From contig NZ_BAAARY010000018.1 of the NCBI RefSeq assembly GCF_039532605.1, forward strand, positions 4,428 to 68,427: a stretch of 64,000 bases of DNA. The letters run 5' to 3'. How positions within the stretch are numbered: the first letter of the stretch is position 1; each line of letters begins with the position of its first letter. Of the stretch, positions 1 through 22,910 are shown in pieces. This DNA comes from Pilimelia columellifera (lineage in GTDB: Bacteria; Actinomycetota; Actinomycetes; Mycobacteriales; Micromonosporaceae). The translations under genes were made by a program, and so were the position numbers. Under the pieces are notes generated by a model. The model saw only the letters and a list, made by a program, of their open reading frames with translations, did not search any database and was not told where the DNA came from.

Positions 1-1
1 G

Positions 2-1048
2 CGGTGGGTGATCGGCTGCGACGGGGCCAACAGCTTCGTCCGCGAGCGGCTCGGCGTCGGCGTCACCGACCTCGGCTTCTCCTACGACTGGCTGCTGTGC
101 GACGTGGAGCTGGCTGTCGAGCGTGCGTTCCTGCCGACCAACCAGCAGTGGTGCGATCCGGCTCGGCCGACCACGGTGGTCGGCAGCGGCCCCGGCCGTC
201 GGCGTTGGGAGTTCATGCGGCTGCCCGGCGAGGGTCTCGACGAGCTGCGGACGAGCGACGCGGCGTGGCGGTTGCTCGAGCCGCACGGCGTACGGCCGGA
301 CAACGCGCGCCTGTTGCGCAGCGCCACCTACACGTTCCGGGCGATGTGGGCCGATCAGTGGCGGGACGGGCGGGTCCTGCTCGCAGGGGACGCCGCGCAC
401 CTGATGCCGCCGTTCGCCGGCCAGGGCATGTGCTCAGGCCTGCGGGACGCCGCGAACCTCGCCTGGAAACTCGACCTCGTGCTGCGCGGAGCATCCGCGG
501 AGCTGCTCGACACGTACACGATCGAGCGACGGGCGCAGGTTCGCCAAGCCATCCGGGAATCGGTGAAACTGGGGCGGGTCATCTGTGTGTCGGACCCGGA
601 TGCCGCCGCCGACCGCGACGCCGCGATCCTCGCCAACTCGCGGTGCGGACCTAACCGGCCGGAGCCCGCCAAGCCCCTGGCGGAGGGCCTGCTCAGCCGG
701 CTGCCGGAGGGCGTGGCGGCGGCCCGCGGGGACGTAGTCCCGCAGGGCCGGGTATGCGTCGGCGGGCACGCAGGCCTCTTCGACGACCGGGTGGGGCGCG
801 GCTTTGTGCTGCTCACTAGGGATGGGGTGGACGCCGTGCCGGTCGTACCCGGCGTCGATCTGATCGTCGCGCGGCTGGCGCCCGGCGCGGTTACCGATGT
901 GGATGAAGTCTATTCGTCCTATCTGGCCGGATTCGGCGCTGTTGCGATCTTAGTGCGGCCCGACCACCACGTCTTCGGCGCGGTGGCGGACCTCGCGCTG
1001 GTCCCCGCTCTGCTGGAGGACCTGAAGAGGCAGTTGAACGCGCTGTGA
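2..1048 (+). CDS. FAD-dependent aromatic-ring hydroxylase, MhpA/Rif-Orf19-like (5' partial)
   Basis: The frame is open to the left edge, so the N-terminal Rossmann part lies outside the window. What remains (about 348 residues) has the mid-protein signature GCDGANSFVRERLG at its start and the FAD-ribityl GD motif LLAGDAAHLMPPFAGQGMCSG near residue 130, followed by RDAANLAWKL. This combination is typical of 3-(3-hydroxyphenyl)propionate hydroxylase-type flavoprotein monooxygenases. In naphthalenic ansamycin pathways a homologue (Rif-Orf19) is associated with oxidation during naphthoquinone ring formation on the growing chain. A similar role here is inferred from the surrounding AHBA/PKS genes. 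A C-terminal thioredoxin-like extension of about 100 residues (PQGRVCVG onward) is also usual for the family. Confidence 0.85.
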   Translation, partial: RWVIGCDGANSFVRERLGVGVTDLGFSYDWLLCDVELAVERAFLPTNQQWCDPARPTTVVGSGPGRRRWEFMRLPGEGLDELRTSDAAWRLLEPHGVRPDNARLLRSATYTFRAMWADQWRDGRVLLAGDAAHLMPPFAGQGMCSGLRDAANLAWKLDLVLRGASAELLDTYTIERRAQVRQAIRESVKLGRVICVSDPDAAADRDAAILANSRCGPNRPEPAKPLAEGLLSRLPEGVAAARGDVVPQGRVCVGGHAGLFDDRVGRGFVLLTRDGVDAVPVVPGVDLIVARLAPGAVTDVDEVYSSYLAGFGAVAILVRPDHHVFGAVADLALVPALLEDLKRQLNAL

Positions 1049-1091
1049 CGGCCCACGGTACGGTGGATCGTCACAGCCGTCCCGTTGATCC

Positions 1092-2103
1092 ATGTGCATG
1101 GAAATCGGGCTCGTCAGCCTCGCAGGCCTCACCTCCGACCCGCGTTCGGACACGCGGTGGCGGCCGACGAGCGGATCCGCCGGATCGTCTGCCTCGGGCC
1201 GCTCATCAAGCAGGGCGGCCTCGATGCCTTTGTGGTCGGAGAACTTCCACCCAGCTACGCAGTATCATCGCCCGCCGTGGTGGTCGCCGTCGCGCAGGCC
1301 ACCGAGCGCATCCGCCTCGCCAGCACCACCACGCTGATCGGCGTCTCGACCCGGTGCGCGTCTACGAGGACTTCGTCACGCTCGGCGTGCTGTCCGGCGG
1401 CCACGCCGAGATCACCCTCGGGCGGGGCGCGTTCGACGAGCCGTTCGGCCTGTTCGGGTACGACATGGACGACTATGACACGGTGTTTACCGAGCACCTC
1501 GACCTGCTCCTGCAAATCACCCGGCCCTCCTCGGTCAGCTTGCGCGGCGGGCACTGTGCACCGCTGCTCGGCTCTTGGGCCGGCCTCCGCTTGGTGCAGC
1601 AGCGCTGCCGGTCTGAGTCGACATCGGGCGGCAACCGCGGCAGCCTGATGCGGGCCGACAAGCTCCGGCTGCCGGTGGCGACGGCGATGACTCCGGGGTC
1701 CACAGCGCGGCTGGCCGAGAACCTCAAGCCGTACGGGGAGTAGGCGGCCTCGCACAGTGACGACCCGGCCGCGTTGCGAGTGGCGACAACGAGCCAGGTG
1801 TAGGTTATTCCAGGCGCCGGGCAGGCTGCGGCGTTCTACCCGTACGTCGCCGCATACCTCGACCTGCACTCGCGCGGGCGGATCGTGCCCGCCCGGGAAG
1901 GCTTCGAGCGGCACGTCCCCGGTGTAGAGGCTTTGCTGGTCGGCGACCCTGCGCAGGTCGTCGCGAAGATTTCGGAACACCGGGCGCTGGCCCGGACCTG
2001 GTGCTGCTACAGGTCGACCGGGGTAGGCTGCCCTTTCCCGATGTCGCCCGCACCGTCGAACTGCTCGGCTGCGACGTCGAGCCGGCGGTCCGCACTGCTC
2101 TGA
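1092..2103 (+). pseudogene. LLM-class FMN-dependent luciferase-like monooxygenase, multiply frameshifted
   Basis: Family-like segments occur in order but in different frames. The ATG at 1092 gives MCMEIGLVSLAGLTSD. A second frame gives RIRRIVCLGPLIKQGGLDAF, then VVGE and TERIRLASTTTLIG (about 1170-1345). A third gives DPVRVYEDFVTLGVLSGGHA and EITLGRGAFDEPFG (about 1350-1530). Near 1830-2100 come FYPYVAAYLDLHSRG, GDPAQVVAKI and PFPDVARTVELLGCDVEP. These match the layout of a flavin-dependent luciferase-like monooxygenase (TTLI...DPVR..ED, LGRG). At least three frame changes are needed to read it through, so it is either decayed or the sequence has several indels here. It lies between the hydroxylase and the methyltransferase on the same strand. 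Confidence 0.7.
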
Positions 2104-2131
2104 CCACCACCGACATCGTGCCGGGAGGCCC

Positions 2132-2935
2132 GTGATGACCACCCCGGACCCCACCGAGGCCGTCGTCCTGCGGCTGCGCGCCGCCGGTTGCGTGTTCGCC
2201 GAGGACGAGGCTCGCCTGCTCGTCGGCGCCGCCCGCACGCCGCAGGAACTCATCGTGATGACCCGGCGGCGGGTGGACGGCGAACCGCTCGAGGTGATCC
2301 TCGGCTGGGCCGAGTTTTGTGGCCTGCGCATCGCCGTCGACCCCGGGGTGTTCGTGCCCCGTCAGCGCACCGCCTACCTGGTTGAGGAGGCCATCGCCGT
2401 CACATCCGAGGGCGCGGTCGTGGTGGACCTGTGCTGCGGCACGGGAGCGATCGGCGCGGCGGTTGCGGCCCGTGCGCCCGGCATCCGGCTGCACGCCGCC
2501 GACATCGAGCCCGCCTCTGTGCGGTGCGCGCGTCGCAATCTGGAACCGATCGGCGGGCAGGTCCACGAGGGCGACCTCTTCGACGCGCTACCGGCCGAGC
2601 TGCGCGGCACCGTCGATGTCCTGCTCGTCAACGCACCGTACGTGCCCACCGGTGAGATCGCGATGATGCCGCCGGAGGCACGCGACCACGAACCACGGGT
2701 GGCGCTCGACGGGGGTACCGACGGCGTGGACGTGCACCGCCGGGTCGCCGAGTCCGCCGCGCGGTGGCTCGCGCCCGGCGGACACCTGTTCATTGAGTCC
2801 GGTGAGAGTCAGGCCGCACTGACGGCCGCGGCGATGTCGGCCCACGGGCTGCAGGCGTACACCTTGACGTCCGACGAATGGTGCAGCACCGTCGCGATCG
2901 GTCGCCGCCCGCACGACTGTCAACTCGAGGGATAG
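2132..2935 (+). CDS. PrmC/HemK-related SAM-dependent methyltransferase
   Basis: 267 residues from GTG 2132, or one codon less from ATG 2135; GGGAGG at 2123-2128 serves either. The N-terminal helical region is followed by the class I SAM fold: VVDLCCGTGAIGAA (motif I, about residues 95-110), AADIEPASV (acidic ribose loop), GDLFDALP, then VNAPYVPT in the place of the NPPY motif that marks N5-glutamine and N6-adenine methyltransferases. The proline-to-alanine variant NAPY is common in the actinobacterial PrmC-related group. The true release-factor methyltransferase normally sits beside prfA; here the gene is between ansamycin tailoring genes, so it may act on the polyketide or another substrate. 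That last point is inference. Confidence 0.8.
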   Translation: MMTTPDPTEAVVLRLRAAGCVFAEDEARLLVGAARTPQELIVMTRRRVDGEPLEVILGWAEFCGLRIAVDPGVFVPRQRTAYLVEEAIAVTSEGAVVVDLCCGTGAIGAAVAARAPGIRLHAADIEPASVRCARRNLEPIGGQVHEGDLFDALPAELRGTVDVLLVNAPYVPTGEIAMMPPEARDHEPRVALDGGTDGVDVHRRVAESAARWLAPGGHLFIESGESQAALTAAAMSAHGLQAYTLTSDEWCSTVAIGRRPHDCQLEG

Positions 2936-3000
2936 GGCCGGACGCTCATCGCCGATATTTTCTGAGTGGACGGCCAGGGCATCGGTATTGGAGGCGCACC

Positions 3001-3461
3001 GTGCCACATCCCGAACACTACCTACGCCAAGTCCTCGCCGAGCTGTACGAGGACCTCGGCAACACGGCGCTCATCTCGCGCAGTGAGCCCGTGCGCGTCG
3101 GAGACCTCGCCACCGCGGTGGAGACGGCGGCGTCGGCGATGCACCGGCGCGGCATCGGGTCGGGCAGCCTCGTCGCGGTGCTGACAGATCCCAACACTGT
3201 GGCCACGCTGCGCTGGCCGGTTAACCTGCCCAGCATCACGGTGGTCCACATCCGCGGCGTCAATGTGGTCAACCTCGACGAGGAGTTGCCGCTCGCCGCG
3301 CAGCGGCCCAAGCGGCGCACGGTCAGAAGGTCACTCTGCGGATCACCGCGCCCGTGACGCACTCCGGTGGATCGTCGGCCGACGACAACCACTCCAGCAT
3401 CCGGCATGGGATGAGTTCGCTCCCAGTGCAGCTACACCCCGAGAGCACGCCGCTGTCCTAG
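3001..3461 (+). pseudogene. Remnant of an AMP-dependent acyl-CoA synthetase/ligase
   Basis: From GTG 3001 about 105 residues look like the N-terminus of an adenylate-forming ligase: LRQVLAELYEDLGNTALISR, then GDLATAVETAASAMHRRGIG, GSLVAVLTDPN and NLPSITVVHIRGVN. The frame is then lost near 3305. A second frame carries GQKVTLRITAPVTHSGGSSA before a stop at 3459-3461. A full enzyme has about 450-550 residues and the core adenylation motifs are absent, so this is an internally deleted, frameshifted relic. The stop overlaps the ribosome-binding site of the MbtH-like gene. Confidence 0.5.
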
Positions 3462-3471
3462 GAGGAACCAG

Positions 3472-3675
3472 ATGCCGCACGCGTTCGACGACGGGGGCAC
3501 CAGTTTCCTCGTCCTTTTCAACCGGACGGGGCAGTACTCGCTGTGGCCCGCGTTCGCCGTTCGGCCGCCCCCGAGGACGGTCGTCAACGGCCGGTCCTCG
3601 CGGGCTACCTGCCTCGCCTACGTCGAACACCACTGGATCGATCTGCGCCCGGAAGGATTAGGTACACTTCGATGA
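3472..3675 (+). CDS. MbtH-like protein
   Basis: 67 residues from ATG 3472, with AGGAGG at 3460-3465. It aligns along its length with the MbtH family: FDDGGTSFLVLFNRTGQYSLWPAF at the start (SLWP is the hallmark), then SRATCLAYVEHHWIDLRP. One usually conserved tryptophan (family PPGWTVV) is arginine here (PPPRTVV). MbtH proteins are small chaperones or activators that bind NRPS-type adenylation domains. No NRPS is visible in the window; the nearest adenylating domain is the AHBA ligase of the starter PKS, and the neighbouring AMP-ligase is a relic. Its TGA overlaps the next ATG (ATGA at 3672), so it is translationally coupled to the O-methyltransferase. Confidence 0.85.
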   Translation: MPHAFDDGGTSFLVLFNRTGQYSLWPAFAVRPPPRTVVNGRSSRATCLAYVEHHWIDLRPEGLGTLR

Positions 3676-4385
3676 GCAGCTCGCTCAGGGGATCGCTCCC
3701 CATCGTTCCCCAGGACAGCACGGACCCGCGTGAGTTGTACGCCACCTCGCTGGCACGGGCGGCGGCCCTGCCGGCCGTCATCGACGAGGTGCTGCGCGAG
3801 ATGGAGGATGTCGCCCGCGAGGAGCAGATTCCCGTCGTCGGGCGGCTCGAGGGCGTAATGCTCCAGACGCTCGCGTCGCTGCCCGGCCCGTCCACCCGCC
3901 GGATCCTCGACATCGGCACGGCCATCGGCTATTCCGCGATCTGGCTGGCCCGCGCGCTGGCGCCGGGCGGGCGGGTCACCAGCATCGAGATCGATCCCGT
4001 ACGGGCGGCGCGTGCCGCCCGCTTCATCGAGCGCGCCGGGTACGCCGACCGGGTCGACGTGCTGGTCGGCGACGCCTTCGACATCGTGCCGGGCCTCGGC
4101 GAGTTCGACGTCATCTTCCAGGACGTCATGAAGCACCGCTACTTCGGCGACGACCCGTCGAAGGCCGCCGCCCTGCTCAAGCTCTCGAAGTCGCACCTGG
4201 ACCCGCAGGGCGTGCTGATGATCGACAACGCGTTCTGCGGCAACCACGTCCTCGACGGGACCGCCACGGACTCAATCGAGGCCCGCGGGGTGCAGACGAT
4301 GAACGAACTGCTCTCCCAGGACACCGATTTCGTCAGCGTCATCCTGCCGGTGAGGGACGGGCTGTGGGTCGCCCACCGCTCGTAG
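3672..4385 (+). CDS. Class I O-methyltransferase (catechol/caffeoyl-CoA OMT type)
   Basis: 237 residues. The start is fixed by the ATGA overlap with the MbtH-like gene. The fold is visible as RILDIGTAIGYSAIWLARAL (motif I, about residues 78-97), VTSIEIDPVRA (acidic residue binding the SAM ribose), VLVGDAFD, and FDVIFQDVMKHRY in the region that holds the metal-binding Asp in this family, followed by LMIDNAFCGNHV. The family uses SAM and Mg2+ to methylate one hydroxyl of a vicinal diol on an aromatic ring. A hydroxylated naphthalene core would be a suitable substrate, which fits the adjacent hydroxylase and P450, but the acceptor is unknown. Confidence 0.85.
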   Translation: MSSSLRGSLPIVPQDSTDPRELYATSLARAAALPAVIDEVLREMEDVAREEQIPVVGRLEGVMLQTLASLPGPSTRRILDIGTAIGYSAIWLARALAPGGRVTSIEIDPVRAARAARFIERAGYADRVDVLVGDAFDIVPGLGEFDVIFQDVMKHRYFGDDPSKAAALLKLSKSHLDPQGVLMIDNAFCGNHVLDGTATDSIEARGVQTMNELLSQDTDFVSVILPVRDGLWVAHRS

Positions 4386-5647
4386 CCCTGGCGCCGGTGG
4401 GCGACCTGGAGGCCGAGGACGTCGTACGCTTCGTCCTCGCCCCCGGGGCGGTCGACGATCCGTTCGCGTACTACCGGCGGCTGCGGGACATCGCACCGGT
4501 GTACCGGAGCGAGAAGCTGGACATGACGCTGCTCTCGCGCCACGCCGACTGTCTCCGGGTGCTCACCGACGCCCGTACGTTCCCGGTGGTCGACGCCGCC
4601 TGGATACGGGCGAGGCAGCCGCACCGCGCGCCGTCGTCGTCGCAGGAACAGTTCATGTCGTCGCTGTTCTTCCAGAACCCGCCGGCGCACACCCGGCTGC
4701 GGCGGCTGCTGGCGCGCGGGTTCAGCACGCGGCAGCTGCTGGCCCTGCGGGAGCCGGTACGCGAGGAGGTCACGCGCGTGCTGGACCGGCTCGCCGAGGC
4801 CGGCAGCGGGGGACGGGCCGCGGACTTCCAGGAACTGGTGGCGGTGCCGCTGGCCCTGCGGGTGCTCGGCGGCCTGCTCGGGGTGCCCGTCGAGGACCAG
4901 GCCCGCATCTGGGAGCTGCTCCTGCGGGCCATTCCGGCTCCGCCGGCGCCGGGCACCGATCCGGTGGTGATCGCGGAGACCATGCGCCGGGCCGACGTCG
5001 CGTCCGCCGAGCTGGTGGACTATTTCTCGCAGCTGGGCACCGCCCGGCGCAAGGACCCGCAGGGCGACCTGATCAGCGCCTGTACGGCCGACCACGCCGA
5101 CGATCTGGACCGGCTCACCGACCGGGAGCTGGGGCTCGCAATGCTCCCCATCTTCGGATCCGGCATCACCACCCTCAGCGACACACTCGGCAACGCGGCG
5201 CACGCCTTCGCCACCAACCCGGGGCAACTGGCCCGTGTCGCTGGCGATCCGGCCGCCGCCACCGCGGCCGCCGCCGAGGTGCTGCGGTTCGGTGGTACTT
5301 ATCACATCGCCCGCCGGTACGCGTCGCAGGCCGTGCGATTCGACGACGTCGAGGTGCCCGAGGGTTCCGTGGTGGTGATGCTGCTCAGCTCGGCGAACCG
5401 GGACGCCACCCGCTACGCCGACGGGGACACCTTCACCGTGGATCGCCCCGAGGTGGCCACGCTCGCGCTCGGTGCGGGCATCCACCACTGCCTGGGCGCG
5501 GCGCTGGCCCGGCTCGTGGTGGAGGAGTTCTGCGCCGCCCTGCACCGGCTTCCGGCCCTGCGCCTGGCCGGCAACCCGGTGTGGCGGCCGTCCCTGCTCT
5601 TCTTCGGCCCGGTGGCCCTGCCGGTGTCGACCTCGCTACCAGCCTGA
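4364..5647 (+). CDS. Cytochrome P450
   Basis: 427 residues from GTG 4364, which overlaps the O-methyltransferase by 22 bases. The I-helix reads FGSGITTLSDTLG in place of the usual A-G-x-x-T. The K-helix ExxR is EVLR, and the heme-cysteine loop is LGAGIHHCLGAALARL with the axial Cys in HHCLG. The length is right for a soluble bacterial class I P450 that takes electrons from ferredoxin. No ferredoxin or reductase gene is next to it. It lies 90 bases upstream of the PKS start and probably performs a late oxidation of the macrolactam. Because of the overlap, a start slightly downstream is possible. Confidence 0.92.
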   Translation: MGRPPLVALAPVGDLEAEDVVRFVLAPGAVDDPFAYYRRLRDIAPVYRSEKLDMTLLSRHADCLRVLTDARTFPVVDAAWIRARQPHRAPSSSQEQFMSSLFFQNPPAHTRLRRLLARGFSTRQLLALREPVREEVTRVLDRLAEAGSGGRAADFQELVAVPLALRVLGGLLGVPVEDQARIWELLLRAIPAPPAPGTDPVVIAETMRRADVASAELVDYFSQLGTARRKDPQGDLISACTADHADDLDRLTDRELGLAMLPIFGSGITTLSDTLGNAAHAFATNPGQLARVAGDPAAATAAAAEVLRFGGTYHIARRYASQAVRFDDVEVPEGSVVVMLLSSANRDATRYADGDTFTVDRPEVATLALGAGIHHCLGAALARLVVEEFCAALHRLPALRLAGNPVWRPSLLFFGPVALPVSTSLPA

Positions 5648-5737
5648 GGGATGCCGCCGCCGCGGCGCGATACCTAGCGTCGGTCCCGAGGCACACCGCC
5701 GCGCCGGCGGGGACCCTTGCAGCTCTGGAGGACGAAC

Positions 5738-20701
<14,964 letters not shown>

Positions 20702-20731
20702 CCGGTGTCACCGACAACCGGGAGGCCACCC

Positions 20732-21562
20732 GTGTACGACACCGACACCTACCTGCGGTGTCTTGGACTCGACAGTGCATCGGTCCACCGCGTCGGGCCG
20801 AGCCTCGACGCGCTGGTGATGCTGCACAAGCGGCACATGCGGGCGCTGCCGTTCAGCAGTACCGGATCGTTCGCGGTGCCCCGCCGGGACGGTGCCGTGG
20901 TCGAGGTCGTCGACTTGGACCTGGACGCCGCGTTCAGCCCGGTCGTCGTGGCCGGCGGCGGTGGCGCTTGCGTACAGCTGAACCGGCTCTTCCTGCGGTT
21001 GCTGCGCGACCTCGGGTTCGAGGCGGGGCTGCTCGCCGGCACGACCGCCGAGGGTGCCGAGGCCTACGGCGTCGAGATCGAGCACATGCTGCTGTTCGTC
21101 CGGGCCGGTGGGCACACGTGGCTCGCCGACGTCGGGTACGCCGGCCCCTCGTTTCTCGAGCCCTTGCTGCTCGACGAGACCGGCGAACAGGTCCAGTACG
21201 GTTGCCGGTACCGCCTCGAACCGGACGACGACGGCCTGATCCTGCGGCGTCGCCCCAGGCTCGGACGCTGGAGCACTGTCTACCGCGTCAGCCCCGAGCC
21301 GAGGGAGCTGCCGGAGTGGCGGCCGTTCGAGAGGGCGGCGAACGCGCTGCTGGCCGGGCCGCCCAATCGGGACGCCCTGGGGCTGTGGAGCCGCGCCACG
21401 GACGACGGCCAGATCGTCCTGAAGGGACTGCGGCTGCTTATCGTACGCGGTGGCATAGAGAAGGCCCGCACCCTGACCGACCAGGAGTGGCCCGCCGTAC
21501 GCGACCGCATCCTCGCTCCAGGCCCGCCTCCGTCGACAGAACAGGAACGTTATGCGCCGTGA
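20732..21562 (+). CDS. rifF: Amide synthase (arylamine N-acetyltransferase fold), macrolactam release
   Basis: 276 residues from GTG 20732, with GGGAGG at 20720-20725; the upstream GTG at 20705 has no site. The NAT-type Cys-His-Asp triad is visible: Cys80 in GGGGACVQLN, His118 in IEHMLLFV and Asp133 in LADVGYAGPS. In ansamycin pathways this family (RifF) transfers the acyl chain from the terminal ACP to the aryl amine of the AHBA starter, closing the macrolactam. It starts 31 bases after the terminal PKS stop, as rifF follows rifE. Its 3' end overlaps the acyltransferase gene by 11 bases, indicating one transcript. Confidence 0.93.
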   Translation: MYDTDTYLRCLGLDSASVHRVGPSLDALVMLHKRHMRALPFSSTGSFAVPRRDGAVVEVVDLDLDAAFSPVVVAGGGGACVQLNRLFLRLLRDLGFEAGLLAGTTAEGAEAYGVEIEHMLLFVRAGGHTWLADVGYAGPSFLEPLLLDETGEQVQYGCRYRLEPDDDGLILRRRPRLGRWSTVYRVSPEPRELPEWRPFERAANALLAGPPNRDALGLWSRATDDGQIVLKGLRLLIVRGGIEKARTLTDQEWPAVRDRILAPGPPPSTEQERYAP

Positions 21563-22832
21563 ACTGTCCCGCTCGGAACTGATGTATACCGGTGAGATCA
21601 GGGCCCAAATCCTGATCATCTGCACAGTGCGCGGCGGCGTCGATCCCGTCCTGCTGGACCGCGCGCTGAGCGCCGCTCTGGCCGGTCAGCCCTCGCTGCG
21701 CAGCCGTCTCACGCGCGACGGCGAGCGCTGGTTCCTGACCCTTCTGGAACCTGAGAAACTGCCTCGGCTGACCGTGCGGCCAAATGGTCCCGACGCGCAG
21801 GTTCGCGAGTACAACACCCCGCTACCCGTCGGCGGACCGCTGGTTCGCGCGGTGTTGCTCGCCGGCGCTGACGAGGACACCCTGGTGCTCGGCGTCGACC
21901 ATGCGATCTGCGACGGGCGCAGCGCCAACGAGCTGTGCTACCGCCTCTGGCGCATTTACGCTGAGATCGAGACCGGTACATACGAACCCCCAGTCGCCCC
22001 GCGCGAGAGCTGGCCGGCACCGATCGACGACCTTCTGCCGCCGCGTGCCGAGGAGGAGCTCGAGGCCCACGTGCGGATCCGGCTCGAACGCGCGGCGGGG
22101 GCGCCGGTGGCGCTCCTGCCGTTCCTCGCTGTCCGGGAAGACGCGGAGCCGCCGGAGGGCATGATGACCTCCTGCCGTCTCCTACTCACCCGCGTCGAGA
22201 CGAACCGGGTGCTGGCCGGGGCCAAGGACGCCGGGGTGCCGCTCAACGGTTACGTCGCCGCAGCCCTTCTAGCGGCCCTGCGCGACCAGCTGCCCCCGGA
22301 GTACGACGACCACCGCCTCGGCTGCTTCAACGCCGTCGACCTGCGGGACCGTGTCGCGACGCCGTTCGGGCGAGAGGAGATGGTTCCGACCGCCGCGTGG
22401 CACCAGACGCTGGCCGAGGTGCCGCGCGGCGCCGATTTGGTGTCGCTGGGCAACCAGCTGAACGCGGACCTGCGGGAGGCGGTCGAGCGCGGCGGCCCCG
22501 CCCTGGAACTGCAGGCCATCGACCGGCTGCTGGCCCATCCGACGGTGTGGGCGTTGAGCCTGATGCTGTCCAACGTAGGGCGGATCGATGGCCCGGCGTC
22601 GCCGCCCGGGCTGAAGATCGTCGACATGCGCCAGTTCGCCGTGAACAGCAAGTGGAACCCGGAGCGAGGGCGGGGTCCGGTGCTCGCGGAGCCGATGACC
22701 GTCCGCGGTCGGCTGAGCATCGAGATGCCATACAGCACCCAGTGCTTCACCAGTGCGCAGATGACAGCGATCCACGATCATGTGCGCAAAGCCCTCGGCC
22801 GCCTGGCGGATCGCGTGCCCGCACTGGGGTGA
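21552..22832 (+). CDS. PapA5/Rif-Orf20-like O-acyltransferase (condensation-domain fold)
   Basis: 426 residues from ATG 21552, overlapping the amide synthase by 11 bases. The active-site HxxxDG motif is HAICDG at residues 117-122 (VDHAICDGRS), after an N-terminal half typical of condensation-type acyltransferases. The second half contains LNGYVAAALLAALRDQLP and SLMLSNVGRIDGP, the usual positions of the NRPS-C/PapA substructure. Such enzymes move an acyl group from CoA or ACP to a hydroxyl. In rifamycin biosynthesis a relative (Rif-Orf20) acetylates the C-25 hydroxyl, so esterification of an ansa-chain hydroxyl is the best guess here. Confidence 0.8.
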   Translation: MRRELSRSELMYTGEIRAQILIICTVRGGVDPVLLDRALSAALAGQPSLRSRLTRDGERWFLTLLEPEKLPRLTVRPNGPDAQVREYNTPLPVGGPLVRAVLLAGADEDTLVLGVDHAICDGRSANELCYRLWRIYAEIETGTYEPPVAPRESWPAPIDDLLPPRAEEELEAHVRIRLERAAGAPVALLPFLAVREDAEPPEGMMTSCRLLLTRVETNRVLAGAKDAGVPLNGYVAAALLAALRDQLPPEYDDHRLGCFNAVDLRDRVATPFGREEMVPTAAWHQTLAEVPRGADLVSLGNQLNADLREAVERGGPALELQAIDRLLAHPTVWALSLMLSNVGRIDGPASPPGLKIVDMRQFAVNSKWNPERGRGPVLAEPMTVRGRLSIEMPYSTQCFTSAQMTAIHDHVRKALGRLADRVPALG

Positions 22833-22910
22833 CCGGCCCGCATCTTCAGTGCTGGTAGTACCGCGCCACGGCCGTTGTGCGGCGCGGAGGCCGCTTCTAT
22901 CGTCACCGGC

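Noticed and set aside
4139..5545. 468-codon minus-strand frame opposite the O-methyltransferase and P450
   Set aside because: Low-complexity Arg/Gly/His-rich composition typical of shadows; both plus-strand genes have clear motifs.
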